A stretch of 64,000 nt of DNA from Amnibacterium flavum (GCF_003097495.1 NZ_QEOP01000001.1:1364001-1428000); one strand, 5' to 3'; numbered from the stretch's first letter, positions 1-8,054 are shown. Notes: generated by a model not told the origin, from the letters alone. Made by a program: numbers and translations.

Positions 1-620
1 TCCGAAGCGGCTCCGACGAGGACCGCGGCCGTGCTCCGGCCGAGGCCGAGTCGACGGGCGGTGCGGAGGTCATCGAGGGTGTCGACATCGGAACGAAGCG
101 ACGGCGGCGCCACTCGCGTGAGGTCGACGTATCCGGCTTCACGGTGGAGGCGGCGTGAGTCGGGGCCGAACCGCAGCCGGTGCCGGCCGCCGGCGCGCGC
201 GGTGGACATCGCGGTGCCGGTGCCTTGGGCGTCGCCGGCGATCGCAGCGGGCACCAGATTCGCGGACGCGAGGAACCTGGTGAGGTCCTCGGGGCGCAGT
301 GCGGGGAGATCGCCGAGGATCACCCCGGTTCCCGCCCCGGCACCCGAGACCGCGTCGAGGCCCCGGGCGATCGCACGGTTGAGGCCGGAGCGCGGGTCCG
401 AGACGACGCGGGCTCCCATCGCGCGGAACACCCGGGCCGACGGATGGTCGGTGACGACGACGACCTCGCGAACCGCCGAGGCGGCGAGTACCGCCCTGAC
501 GGTGTCGAGGGCGAAGGCGATCGCGAGCTCTCCGCGACGCAGGTCGGCGCCCAGTCTGCTCTTCGCACGATCGCCGCCCTTCACCGGGACGACGATCGAC
601 CATCGGGCCTCGGTCGTCAC
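1..620 (-). CDS. cofC: 2-phospho-L-lactate guanylyltransferase CofC/FbiD, cut by window edge
   Basis: Transfers GMP from GTP to phospholactate (or phosphoenolpyruvate in actinobacteria) to make the activated side-chain precursor of coenzyme F420. The frame opens with WSIVVPVKGGDRAKSRLG, the nucleotidyltransferase start of the family, and continues with VVVVTDHPS, GLNRAIARGLD and GVILGDLPALRPEDL, the classic CofC signatures. The GTG start at 620 overlaps the stop of cofD (GTGA), so the two are translationally coupled. About 206 codons are visible and the frame is open at base 1, so only a few C-terminal residues should be missing. CofC and CofD act in succession, which supports both calls. Confidence 0.9.
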   Translation of the reverse strand, partial: MTTEARWSIVVPVKGGDRAKSRLGADLRRGELAIAFALDTVRAVLAASAVREVVVVTDHPSARVFRAMGARVVSDPRSGLNRAIARGLDAVSGAGAGTGVILGDLPALRPEDLTRFLASANLVPAAIAGDAQGTGTAMSTARAGGRHRLRFGPDSRRLHREAGYVDLTRVAPPSLRSDVDTLDDLRTARRLGLGRSTAAVLVGAAS

Positions 621-1624
621 GTGCGAGCCAGTGCCAGGTCGAGTGCGGCGCCGGCGATCTCGGCGGAGGCGTCGAGATCGGTCATGAACAGCGGCCGCGA
701 GATCGTGGTGATCCCCGCGGCGTCGAGCTGCCCGACGGCGTCGGCATCGGCGGTATCGACGAGCCAGCCGTCGAGGAGGCCGTCCGCCGATCCGTCCCGC
801 GCGCCGTAGTGCAGGGCGACACCGGTGGCCGAGGTCTCGACGTGGATGGCCTGCAGGCAGGCGTCGGCCATCCCGCGCACCGCGGCGCCGGCGATGATGG
901 GCGAGACTCCGACCACGCGGGCGGGTGCGGAGCGGAGCGCGTCGCGGAGCCCGGGGACGGCGAGGATCGTGCCGATCGAGACGACGGGATTCGACGGTGC
1001 GATGAGAAGCGCGTCGGCTGCCTCGATCGCATCGAGCACACCGGGCGCGGGAACCGCGCCCTCGATGCCGACCTGCACGAAGCGCTCGGCGGGGATGCCG
1101 GCGCGGTGCCGGGTCCACCATTCCTGGAAGTGCATGAGTCGCGAGCCGCTCGTCTCGTCGGCGACCTGGACGTTGGTCTCCACCTCGGCGTCGGTCATCG
1201 GGACGAGGTCGATCCCGATCGGCCAGCGCGACTGGAGGCGCTTCACGACCGCACTGAGCGGCTCGCCCTCGCGCAACCACGACGTGCGGGCGATGTGGGT
1301 GCCGAGGTCGAGGTCGCCGAGTGTGAACCACGGCCAGCCGACCCCGTACTCGCGCAGCTCGGCGCTGACCCGTTCGGTCTCGCCGACGCGTCCCCATCCG
1401 CGTTGCTCATCGCTGACCCCGGCGAGGGTGTACATGACCGAGTCGAGGTCGGGGGTGATGCGAAGACCTGCGAGCCAGGCGTCGTCACCGGTATTGACGA
1501 TGGCCGTGATGTGCGCGGTGCTGCCTCCCGACCCGTCGGGCCAGCGGCGGGCGGCGGCTTCACGGACTCCGCGCAGGTAGCGAGCGCCGCCCACACCTCC
1601 TGCGAGCACGACGATCTCGGTCAT
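617..1624 (-). CDS. cofD: 2-phospho-L-lactate transferase CofD/FbiA
   Basis: Joins the CofC product to the deazaflavin FO, giving F420-0 or its dehydro form. The protein has 335 residues, normal for the family. It starts MTEIVVLAGGVGGARYLRG, the nucleotide-binding loop. NTGDD (about residue 50) and TPDLDSVMYTLAG, diagnostic for CofD, follow. A central SNPVVSIGTILAVPGLRDAL segment fits the FO/F420 fold. The ATG at 1624 overlaps the stop of the upstream ATPase (ATGA). The gene is fourth in a coupled minus-strand operon after three transporter genes. No cofE, cofG or cofH lies in the window; they could be beyond the left edge. Confidence 0.93.
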   Translation of the reverse strand: MTEIVVLAGGVGGARYLRGVREAAARRWPDGSGGSTAHITAIVNTGDDAWLAGLRITPDLDSVMYTLAGVSDEQRGWGRVGETERVSAELREYGVGWPWFTLGDLDLGTHIARTSWLREGEPLSAVVKRLQSRWPIGIDLVPMTDAEVETNVQVADETSGSRLMHFQEWWTRHRAGIPAERFVQVGIEGAVPAPGVLDAIEAADALLIAPSNPVVSIGTILAVPGLRDALRSAPARVVGVSPIIAGAAVRGMADACLQAIHVETSATGVALHYGARDGSADGLLDGWLVDTADADAVGQLDAAGITTISRPLFMTDLDASAEIAGAALDLALART

Positions 1625-2439
1625 CGGTTCCCCTTCGGGTCGGCGGACAGGCCGAGCGAATGCTCGGGAAGCGAGAAGGCGAGCACCGGAGCGCCCGTGA
1701 CGGGGTGCGTGAGCACCGTGGTGTCGACTCCGTAGACGGAGCGCACGAGCGAGGCGGTGAGCACGTCGGTGGAGGGCCCTGCCGCGACGACCTGTCCATC
1801 GGCGACGACGATCACGTGCTGCGCCCACGCGGCGGCGAGGGTGAGGTCGTGGAGGGCGGCGATGACGGTCGTCCCCGATGCAGTGAGGCCGCGCAGCAGC
1901 TGGAGGGTCGCCAGCTGAGCGGCGATGTCGAGATGGTTCGTCGGCTCGTCGAGCAGCAGCAGCGGCGTCTGCTGGGCGAGTGCCTTCGCGAGCATGACGC
2001 GCTGCCGTTCCCCGCCCGAGAGCGTGCTGAAGTCGCGGTGTTCGAATCCGGTCGTGCCGGTGGTCGCCATCGCCTCGTGCACGATGTCGCGACCGCGCTG
2101 ATCCTCGGTGCCGAAGAGGCCCTCGTGCGGCACCCGTCCGAGACCGACGACGTCGAAGACGGTCGAGTCGAGGTCGGTTCCGGCATCCTGCTCGACGAGG
2201 GCGGCGAGCTTGGCCCGTTCGCGGCGGCGCAGGGCGAACAGGTCGGATCCATCGGCCTCGACGCGTCCCGACTCGGGACGGTCGATGGCGGCCAGGGCGC
2301 GGAGAAGAGTGGATTTGCCCGCACCGTTGGGCCCGACGAGCGCGGTCAGCGTGCCCGTCGGCGCGGTGCAGTCGACGCCGTCGATGAGGATCCGCCCGCC
2401 GGCGCGTACGACGACCCGGCGCGCCTCGAGCGCGGTCAC
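1621..2439 (-). CDS. ABC transporter ATPase, proposed F420-0/deazaflavin uptake family
   Basis: A 272-residue FecE/BtuD-type ATPase powering the neighbouring permease. Walker A GPNGAGKS is at residues 36-43, the signature LSGGERQRV near 140, and Walker B LLLLDEPTNHLD near 160, followed by an H-loop in ALHDLTLAA. The GTG start at 2439 overlaps the permease stop (GTGA). From memory, a small actinobacterial TIGRFAM clade of siderophore/B12-like ABC proteins was proposed to import F420-0 because it co-occurs with F420-using genes. The coupling here to cofD and cofC fits a deazaflavin substrate. By sequence alone, B12 or an iron chelate cannot be excluded. Confidence 0.85.
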   Translation of the reverse strand: MTALEARRVVVRAGGRILIDGVDCTAPTGTLTALVGPNGAGKSTLLRALAAIDRPESGRVEADGSDLFALRRRERAKLAALVEQDAGTDLDSTVFDVVGLGRVPHEGLFGTEDQRGRDIVHEAMATTGTTGFEHRDFSTLSGGERQRVMLAKALAQQTPLLLLDEPTNHLDIAAQLATLQLLRGLTASGTTVIAALHDLTLAAAWAQHVIVVADGQVVAAGPSTDVLTASLVRSVYGVDTTVLTHPVTGAPVLAFSLPEHSLGLSADPKGNR

Positions 2440-3500
2440 GCCCTGCTCCTGCGTCGGATGAGGAGGGCGGCGAACACGGGTGCACCGACGATCGCGGTGA
2501 CGATGCCGACCGGCAGCTCGCGGGGGTCGAAGAGGGTGCGGGCGAGGGTGTCCGCCCAGATCAGGAAGACCCCGCCGACCAGCGCGGACAGCGGGAGCAG
2601 TGCGCGGTGCCGGGATCCGACGACGAGTCGCACGGCGTGCGGGACGACGAGTCCGACGAATCCGATCGATCCGCTCACCGACACCATCGCTCCGGTGAGC
2701 AGCGCGGTCGCGATCAGGAGGATCCATCGTGTCGACTGGACGTTCACGCCGAGCCCTGCGGCGGCGGTGTCGCCGAAGCCGAACGTGTCGAGCACGCGGG
2801 ACCCGAGGAGGAGCGGAACGCCGATCACGACGAGCGCGGTCACCGCGATCGCGACGGCGGGCCAGCGGGCGCCGGCGACCGATCCGAGCAGCCAGCTGAG
2901 GATCTCGCGGTAGGAGTCACCCGTCGCGGTCCAGAAGATGACGAGGCTCGTGATCGCGCTGGCGAGGGCCGAGACGGCGATGCCGGCGAGCACGGTCCGC
3001 GTCGGTGTGATCCTTCCCGCTGCGCGCGCGAGAGCGAGCGTGGCGACGAGGGCCGCGAGGGCGCCGACGAACGCCGCGACGGGCAGCAGTGCGCCGATCC
3101 CGAGGAGCAGGACTCCGACGGCACCGAGCGACGCGCCGGACGACAGCCCGAGCAGATACGGGTCGGCGAGCGCGTTGCGGGTGAGCGCCTGCATGACCGC
3201 GCCGCTGATGGCGAGGCCGGCTCCCACCGCGGCGGCGGTGAGGATCCGGGGGAGGCGCAGCTCCCAGACGATTCCGTCACGGAGCGTGCTGAGCGGCGTG
3301 GCTCCGATGCCGAGGTGCGAGGCTATCGAGCTCCACACATCGCCGAAGCGGATGTCGGCGGGTCCGATCGTCACCGCGAGTCCGATCGAGAGGACCAGCA
3401 CGGCGGCGGCGATCGCGCCGGCCCCGACCGAGATGCGCGCCGACCGGGCCCACGCGGGCGCGGCGGCCCGCGTGGCCGGGAGTGCTCGGTCGGACGCCAT
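2436..3500 (-). CDS. ABC transporter permease, FecCD/BtuC type, proposed deazaflavin uptake
   Basis: A 354-residue polytopic membrane protein with about ten hydrophobic segments. The FecCD landmarks are present: WELRLPRILTAAAVGAGLA, SGAVMQALTRNALADPYLLG and GFVGLVVPHAVRL, the last contacting the ATPase. It forms the channel of the F420-operon transporter. The ATG at 3500 lies 23 bases after the stop of the binding protein, and its stop overlaps the ATPase start. Family membership is clear. The substrate is inferred only from the cofD-cofC context and from the recalled F420-0 transporter proposal. Confidence 0.87.
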   Translation of the reverse strand: MASDRALPATRAAAPAWARSARISVGAGAIAAAVLVLSIGLAVTIGPADIRFGDVWSSIASHLGIGATPLSTLRDGIVWELRLPRILTAAAVGAGLAISGAVMQALTRNALADPYLLGLSSGASLGAVGVLLLGIGALLPVAAFVGALAALVATLALARAAGRITPTRTVLAGIAVSALASAITSLVIFWTATGDSYREILSWLLGSVAGARWPAVAIAVTALVVIGVPLLLGSRVLDTFGFGDTAAAGLGVNVQSTRWILLIATALLTGAMVSVSGSIGFVGLVVPHAVRLVVGSRHRALLPLSALVGGVFLIWADTLARTLFDPRELPVGIVTAIVGAPVFAALLIRRRSRA

Positions 3501-3523
3501 GCTGTTAGCTCTTCGGACCCGGG

Positions 3524-4513
3524 TCAGTCGAGGTCGAGGGATGCGAGCTGGTCGGCGAGGTCGACGGCGGCAGGTGCGCTGCGCACTCCCGCCTCGCCCG
3601 CGGCGAACGGGATGATCAGGTAGCGCGAGTTCTTGACGGCGTCGAGTTCGGCGGTCGCGGGGCTCGAGGTGAGGCGGTCGATCTTGGACTGAGCCGTGTT
3701 CCAGGTGGCGTCGACGAGCACGATCACGTCGGGGTTCGCGTCGACGACGGACTCCCAGCTGTAGGAGGTCCAGGTGTCGTGCACGTCGGCGGCGATGTTG
3801 GTGAGACCGACGGTGTCGAGGAGCAGCTGCGGGTTGCCGATTCCGGCGCCGACGTAGGGGGTGTCGCTTCCGGACGAGTACCAGAGGGCTGTGAGACCGG
3901 AGTCGTTCGGGGTGATGGAGTCGATCTCGTCCTTCTGCTCGGCGATCAGCTCATCGGCCGCGTCGGTCACGCCGAAGATCGAGCCCACCTCGCTGATCTC
4001 GGAGAAGACCTCGTCCCAGGTGAGCGGGTCGGGCTGGTAGCCGGCCTCCTTGCAGGCGGCGGGGGAGACGTAGGTGGTGATGCCGAGGCCCTGCAGTTCG
4101 CCGCGATCGCCTGCGCCGTCGGCGGTGAAGTTCGACTCCCAGCCGCCGTAGACCATGTCGGGTTCGAGTTCGAGCACGGCCTCTTCGCCCGGGACCTTGT
4201 CGGAGACCTGGACGAGGTCGGCGCCGTCGGCGGCGAGGTCCTCGGGGAGCGGGCCGTCCTGGAAGGCGGTGCCGATGATGCGGTCGCCGAGTCCGAGCGC
4301 GAGCATCATCTCGGTCGACGTCGACTTGATCGTGAGCACCCGCTCGGGCGGGCTGTCCACGGTGACCTCGGTGCCGCAGTTGTCGACGGTCACGGGCCCT
4401 GCCGCCTCCGCGGGTGTCGTCGTGGTCGGTGCGGCAGCGGGAGCGGACGCGCATCCGGCGAGCAGGAGGCCGACGGCGGACAGCGAGAGGAGTGCGGGAA
4501 GACGACGAGGCAT
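3524..4513 (-). CDS. ABC transporter substrate-binding lipoprotein, proposed deazaflavin uptake
   Basis: A 329-residue periplasmic-binding-type protein of the BtuF/FepB fold. It has a lipoprotein signal peptide (MPRRLPALLSLSAVG, lipobox LLAGC near residue 20) followed by a low-complexity Ala/Pro/Thr linker. The mature domain begins VDNCGTEVTVDSPPERV, as in this fold, and has WESVVDANPDVIVLVD near the C-terminus. The chosen ATG at 4513 puts the signal peptide at the N-terminus; an in-frame ATG at 4555 would add 14 residues of unlikely sequence. It is the first gene of the F420 operon and follows a hairpin-rich leader. Confidence 0.85.
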   Translation of the reverse strand: MPRRLPALLSLSAVGLLLAGCASAPAAAPTTTTPAEAAGPVTVDNCGTEVTVDSPPERVLTIKSTSTEMMLALGLGDRIIGTAFQDGPLPEDLAADGADLVQVSDKVPGEEAVLELEPDMVYGGWESNFTADGAGDRGELQGLGITTYVSPAACKEAGYQPDPLTWDEVFSEISEVGSIFGVTDAADELIAEQKDEIDSITPNDSGLTALWYSSGSDTPYVGAGIGNPQLLLDTVGLTNIAADVHDTWTSYSWESVVDANPDVIVLVDATWNTAQSKIDRLTSSPATAELDAVKNSRYLIIPFAAGEAGVRSAPAAVDLADQLASLDLD

Positions 4514-4640
4514 GAGGCTCCAGGCAGAGGGGGATTCGGCAGTAGCGGCAGTCATCGCCGCAGGGAAGGAACCTGCCGACCCACAATCCGGGCCGTCACG
4601 CCGGGCCAGATGATGCCCGGGGGTCGCAACGAGTCTACTA
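4514..4640 (-). promoter_or_regulatory. Hairpin-rich leader of the F420/transporter operon
   Basis: The 127 bases upstream of the binding-protein start are unusually structured. Read on the minus strand they contain GCCCGG-type complementary blocks, GCGGC-GATGACT-GCCGC, and four spaced copies of CTGCC/GGCAG ending just before the start codon. This could be a structured mRNA leader or an operator array. I compared it by eye with the cobalamin riboswitch consensus because the transporter is BtuFCD-like. Some pieces resemble it (a CGCTACTG stretch, a terminal GCC), but the conserved core order is not there. No clear -35/-10 pair is visible. Confidence 0.35.
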
Positions 4641-4679
4641 GCCCGCCCCGCCCGCCCCGCTCGTCGAAACGAAGGCGCG
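4641..4679. repeat. Interspersed GC repeat with TCGTCGAA motif
   Basis: Two CCCGCC(C)CG-type units are followed by CTCGTCGAAACGAAGG. This resembles the GAGCTCGTCGAAGCGAAGG repeats at 47280-47460, so it looks like a degenerate copy of a short dispersed repeat. It lies between the F420 operon leader and the end of the ferredoxin-reductase-like gene. Confidence 0.45.
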
Positions 4680-4700
4680 CCCCCTCGACCGGTGCAGGCT

Positions 4701-5447
4701 TCAGCCCGAGGCGCCGAAGCGCTCGGTGCGCACCTTGGCGGGGTCGTGACCCATCTGCATCAGAGTGTCGGCGACGACCTCGACGAACGGGGTCGGACCG
4801 CACACGTAGATCGAACTACCCATCTCGGGCGCGAACGCGAGATCACGGAGGTCATCGGCGTTGAGCCGGTGCGCCCCGCGCGCATCCGACGGGGGAGCCT
4901 GCCGCGTGTAGAGGGTGTGCAGGGTGAACCAGTCGGCCTCGGCGTCGAGCGTCATCAGCTCCTGGCCGTAGATGAACCGCTCGGGCATGCGCGTCGAATA
5001 CAGCAGGCGGAAGTCGCCACCGGTCTGCGCCGCCTGCCGGGTGCGGATCATCGACATCAGCGGGACGACTCCGGAGCCGCCCGCGATCAGCGTGATCGGC
5101 TCGACCTGGACCGGCCGCCAGACGAACCAGAGGCCGATCGGACCGCGCACCTCCAGCATGTCCCCGATCTCGACGCCGTCGACCAGGTAGGGCGAGACCT
5201 CCCCGTCGGGCAGACGGTCGACGGTGATCTCGAACGGCTTCGCGCCCGCGGGAGACGCGAGCGAGTACGAACGCTGCGCCGTGTAGCCGTCCTCCGCCGT
5301 CAGTCGAATGTCCACGTGCTGGCCCGCCAGCGCGGGGGTGAAGTCCTCGGAATCGATGACGAGCGTGCGTGTGCCCGGAACCTCGGTGCGACTGCCGACG
5401 AGCGTCGCCTTCACCCAGCGGACGCTACCCGGGGCGGGCATCGGCAT
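4701..5447 (-). CDS. FAD/NAD(P)-binding ferredoxin-reductase-like protein
   Basis: A 248-residue flavin reductase of the ferredoxin-NADP reductase superfamily. The FAD-binding RSYSLAS motif is near residue 75, a GGSGVVPLMSMIR nucleotide-binding loop near 130, and a C-terminal YVCGPTPFVE motif. It should pass electrons between NAD(P)H and its upstream partner, the sulfite-oxidase-like protein. ATG 5447 is chosen; a TTG at 5462 directly after the upstream stop would add five residues and is a real alternative. There is no 2Fe-2S domain, so it is a stand-alone reductase. The molybdoprotein-reductase pair opens the molybdenum block. Confidence 0.85.
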   Translation of the reverse strand: MPMPAPGSVRWVKATLVGSRTEVPGTRTLVIDSEDFTPALAGQHVDIRLTAEDGYTAQRSYSLASPAGAKPFEITVDRLPDGEVSPYLVDGVEIGDMLEVRGPIGLWFVWRPVQVEPITLIAGGSGVVPLMSMIRTRQAAQTGGDFRLLYSTRMPERFIYGQELMTLDAEADWFTLHTLYTRQAPPSDARGAHRLNADDLRDLAFAPEMGSSIYVCGPTPFVEVVADTLMQMGHDPAKVRTERFGASG

Positions 5448-5463
5448 CGGGGCCGCCGTCAAC

Positions 5464-6063
5464 TCAGGAGCCCCAATAGCGCTCCTCGCGCCACGGGTCG
5501 CCGTGCATGTTGTAGCCGTTCTGCTCCCAGAAGCCCGGCTCGTCCTGCTGCATGAGCGTGAGGCCGTTGACCCACTTCGCGCTCTTCCAGAAGTACAGGT
5601 GCGGGACGAGCAGTCGCGCGGGCCCGCCGTGCTCGGCAGGGATCGGCCCGCCGTCGTATCCGACCGCGACCCAGGCCTTGCCGCCGAGCAGGTCGTCGAG
5701 GGGGACGTTGGTCGTGTACCCGCCGTACGAGTGCGCCATCGAGTATTCGGAGCTGTACTCGATCCCGTCGAGGAACTTCTCGATCGGGACACCCTTCCAG
5801 TCGGTGTCGAGCTTCGACCAGCTGGTCACGCAGTGGATGTCGGTGTGGATGTCCTCGACACCCAGCGCGATCATCTCGTCCCACGTCCACGAGTGCTTCT
5901 CACCGGTCTCGGTCGTCAGCGTGAACGTCCAATCGGTCGTCGCGACGCGCTGGGTCGGACCTGCCGACAGGACGGGGAAACCGTGCTCGAGGTACTGGCC
6001 GGGCGGGATGCGCCCGTCGTCGGCGTGCTCGCGACCGCGGAATCCGGGGGAGAAAAAGCCCAT
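5464..6063 (-). CDS. Sulfite-oxidase-like molybdopterin oxidoreductase (YuiH/MsrP-like)
   Basis: A 199-residue soluble molybdenum-cofactor protein with a single oxidoreductase molybdopterin-binding domain. It contains the cofactor-ligating cysteine context HCVTSWSKLDTDWKG near residue 80, then GGYTTNVPLDDLLG and EHGGPARLLVPHLYFWKSAKW, which are typical of the family. No signal peptide, heme or dimerisation domain is seen. The ATG at 6063 starts MGFFSPGFRG. It lies upstream of, and co-directional with, the flavin reductase, and diverges from moaA, so cofactor supply and user are adjacent. The natural substrate is not evident. Confidence 0.85.
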   Translation of the reverse strand: MGFFSPGFRGREHADDGRIPPGQYLEHGFPVLSAGPTQRVATTDWTFTLTTETGEKHSWTWDEMIALGVEDIHTDIHCVTSWSKLDTDWKGVPIEKFLDGIEYSSEYSMAHSYGGYTTNVPLDDLLGGKAWVAVGYDGGPIPAEHGGPARLLVPHLYFWKSAKWVNGLTLMQQDEPGFWEQNGYNMHGDPWREERYWGS

Positions 6064-6205
6064 GGCGGGAATCCCTTCTCGTATCCGTCCACCTTGGCAC
6101 GTAGGGGACCCGTCATCCACTTGCGGGACGAAATAGTGCGGCGAGAAGACGACCCTCGGAGGGCCACCCAGCCGCGGGTACCCGGGAGGGGTTTACGGTA
6201 AGGGG
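6064..6205. promoter_or_regulatory. Divergent promoter region between the molybdoprotein and moaA
   Basis: The 142 non-coding bases should carry promoters for both directions. A TTTACGGTAAGG stretch lies immediately before the moaA GTG, leaving room for only a very short leader. I looked for the conserved core of the molybdenum-cofactor riboswitch and did not find a convincing match. Confidence 0.4.
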
Positions 6206-7270
6206 GTGACGGCGATCTCGCTCGGCCTCCCCGCGCTCCCGCGGCCGGTCGGCGCGCCCTCGATGGCCGGCCGCCCCGAGAGCGCCGACCTCATCGACCG
6301 CTTCGGTCGCGTGGCCCGCGATCTCCGCGTCTCGATCACCGAGAAATGCACGCTGCGCTGCACGTACTGCATGCCGGCGGAAGGCCTTCCGCTGATCCCT
6401 CGGGATGACCTCCTCAGCTCGCAGGAGATCGCTCGACTGGTCGGCCTGGCCTGGCGCGACCTCGGCGTTCGCGAAGTGCGCTTCACCGGCGGTGAGCCTC
6501 TCGTGCGTCGCGACCTCGACGAGATCATCCGGCTCTCGGCAGAGGCGGCGCCCGGCATCGGCATCGCCATGACGACCAACGGGATCGGCCTCGACAAGCG
6601 CCTCCCCGGCCTTCTCGCCGCGGGACTCGAACGCGTCAACGTCTCGCTCGACACCATCAACCGCGAGCACTTCGCGCGGCTCACCCGCCGCGATCGGCTC
6701 GAATCGGTCGTGGCCGGCATCCGCGCCGCCCATGCCGCCGGGATCGCGCCGCTCAAGATCAACGCCGTGCTCCTCCGCGAGACGCTCGAAGGTGCGACCG
6801 ACCTCCTCGCGTGGGCGATCGAGAACGACTGCCAGCTGCGCTTCATCGAGCAGATGCCCCTCGACGCCGACGCGCTGTGGCGCCGTGAGAACCTCCTCGA
6901 CGCCGAAGAGCTGCTCGCCGTCCTCGGCGAGCGCTTCACCCTGACACCGCTGGAACGAGATGACCTGTCATCGCCGGCCGAGGAGTGGCTCGTCGACGGC
7001 GGCCCGCACACGGTCGGCATCATCGCCTCGGTCACGCGCCCGTTCTGCGAGGCGTGCGACCGCACCCGTCTGACCGCTGAGGGAACGGTCCGCTCCTGCC
7101 TGTTCGGCGACGACGAGATCGACCTGCGCGCACTGCTGCGTGGGGGAGCCTCAGATGCCGAGATCGGCGACGCCTGGCGCGGCGCCATGTGGAACAAGCA
7201 GGCCGGTCACGGCATCAACGCCGATGGTTTCGCCCCGCCGGTGCGCAGCATGGGCGCGATCGGGGGCTGA
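6206..7270 (+). CDS. moaA: GTP 3',8-cyclase MoaA
   Basis: A radical-SAM enzyme that turns GTP into 3',8-cyclo-GTP, the first step of molybdopterin synthesis. It has 354 residues. The SAM cluster motif CTLRCTYC is at residues 48-55, [10 protein letters not shown] follows near 95, and the C-terminal second-cluster cysteines lie in [10 protein letters not shown] and RSCLF. The protein ends in the functional Gly-Gly (MGAIGG). The GTG at 6206 follows a GGGGG stretch that can act as ribosome site. An internal ATG at 6263 is less likely but possible. It is followed closely by moaD. Confidence 0.97.
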   Translation: MTAISLGLPALPRPVGAPSMAGRPESADLIDRFGRVARDLRVSITEKCTLRCTYCMPAEGLPLIPRDDLLSSQEIARLVGLAWRDLGVREVRFTGGEPLVRRDLDEIIRLSAEAAPGIGIAMTTNGIGLDKRLPGLLAAGLERVNVSLDTINREHFARLTRRDRLESVVAGIRAAHAAGIAPLKINAVLLRETLEGATDLLAWAIENDCQLRFIEQMPLDADALWRRENLLDAEELLAVLGERFTLTPLERDDLSSPAEEWLVDGGPHTVGIIASVTRPFCEACDRTRLTAEGTVRSCLFGDDEIDLRALLRGGASDAEIGDAWRGAMWNKQAGHGINADGFAPPVRSMGAIGG

Positions 7271-7275
7271 GTCCG

Positions 7276-7521
7276 ATGGCACAACTGCGGATCCGCTACT
7301 TCGCGGCCGCCGCCGAGATCGCCGGCGTCGAGGAGGAGGTCGTCACGACCTCCGCAGCGACGACGGGTGAGTTGAAGGCCGAGCTGCTGTCCCGCTTCGG
7401 AGGCGGGATGACACGCGTGCTGGCCGGCGGATCGCTGCTGGTCGACGGGGTCGTCCGCCGCGACGACTCGACCCCGCTGGGGGCGGCCGTCGATGTGCTG
7501 CCCGCCTTCTCCGGCGGCTGA
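7276..7521 (+). CDS. moaD: Molybdopterin synthase sulfur carrier subunit MoaD
   Basis: A small ubiquitin-like protein of 81 residues whose C-terminal SGG is thiocarboxylated and donates sulfur to precursor Z. It starts MAQLRIRYFAAAAEIAG, the standard MoaD opening, and has the hydrophobic AAVDVLPAFSGG end. The ATG at 7276 lies five bases after moaA. Its partner moaE (8595-9008) is on the opposite strand, and the likely activating enzyme MoeZ is at 11310-12509. Confidence 0.95.
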   Translation: MAQLRIRYFAAAAEIAGVEEEVVTTSAATTGELKAELLSRFGGGMTRVLAGGSLLVDGVVRRDDSTPLGAAVDVLPAFSGG

Positions 7522-7529
7522 TTCGCTCC

Positions 7530-7612
7530 GTCCGGTCGCACGGTTCAGGATTCTCGCGAACCGACCACGGGTCAGGAGCGATCGGTGAGGATCTCCTGAT
7601 CCGTGCGGGACC
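7530..7612. repeat. Palindromic element, GCACGG-TTCAGGA family
   Basis: The arm at 7530-7550 (GTCCGGTCGCACGGTTCAGGA) pairs imperfectly with 7594-7611 (TCCTGATCCGTGCGGGAC). Inner copies of CAGGAG/TCCTGAT lie between. The same vocabulary recurs at 59217-59306. It lies after moaD and may end the moaAD transcript, but there is no T-run. Confidence 0.5.
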
Positions 7613-7679
7613 GCCGATCCGCGGCTGTCCCCCCTGAGTGGGAGTTATCCGCAGGCCCGCACGGTGGTTCGATGCCCAC

Positions 7680-8054
7680 ATGACCCCGAACTACGCGGAG
7701 GCGATCCTGCCGCTGCTCGCTGTGCTCGGGATCGTGCTGCTCGGCATCCAGTTCGTCGTGAGCGGTGTGCGCGGGCGGGCCAAGGCACGCAGAGACGCCC
7801 GCTACCGCCTGGACCACGCCACTGAGCTGGGGACCCGGCTCCTCAACGAGATCGGACCGATGTCGGACCTCGATCTGCTCCACTTCTACAACCTGCTCGC
7901 CATCCATGTCTCCGCGTTCGGCCACGCCGACGCGGATGCCCTGCGGTCGCTCGCGGCGGACGCCCGTGCTCTCGGCGCGCAGCGGGGGCGACCGCTCGGG
8001 GGACTCCCGCCGCTCGCGCCCGTCTCGCCGATCGGGCCCCGGACCAGGAAGTAG
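7680..8054 (+). CDS. Small single-pass membrane protein, unknown
   Basis: A 124-residue protein with one strong hydrophobic helix (ILPLLAVLGIVLLGIQFVV, about residues 9-27). A basic stretch (RGRAKARRDARYRLD) and a soluble domain containing MSDLDLLHFYNLLAIHVS follow, then a Pro/Gly-rich tail. The charge pattern suggests an N-out, C-in topology. The ATG at 7680 puts the helix at the N-terminus; an in-frame ATG at 7638 would add 14 residues. No family was recognised and the neighbours do not suggest a role. Confidence 0.7.
   Translation: MTPNYAEAILPLLAVLGIVLLGIQFVVSGVRGRAKARRDARYRLDHATELGTRLLNEIGPMSDLDLLHFYNLLAIHVSAFGHADADALRSLAADARALGAQRGRPLGGLPPLAPVSPIGPRTRK

Noticed and set aside
1621-4513. 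Label as vitamin B12 or ferric siderophore importer (btuFCD/fecBCDE)
   Set aside because: The fold is the same, but coupling to cofD and cofC and the recalled F420-0 family point to a deazaflavin. Not excluded, only less likely.
4514-4640. Cobalamin riboswitch
   Set aside because: Some short words resemble it, but the conserved core order and spacing are missing.
6064-6205. Molybdenum-cofactor riboswitch before moaA
   Set aside because: No convincing match to the conserved core was found, and the space before the GTG is short.
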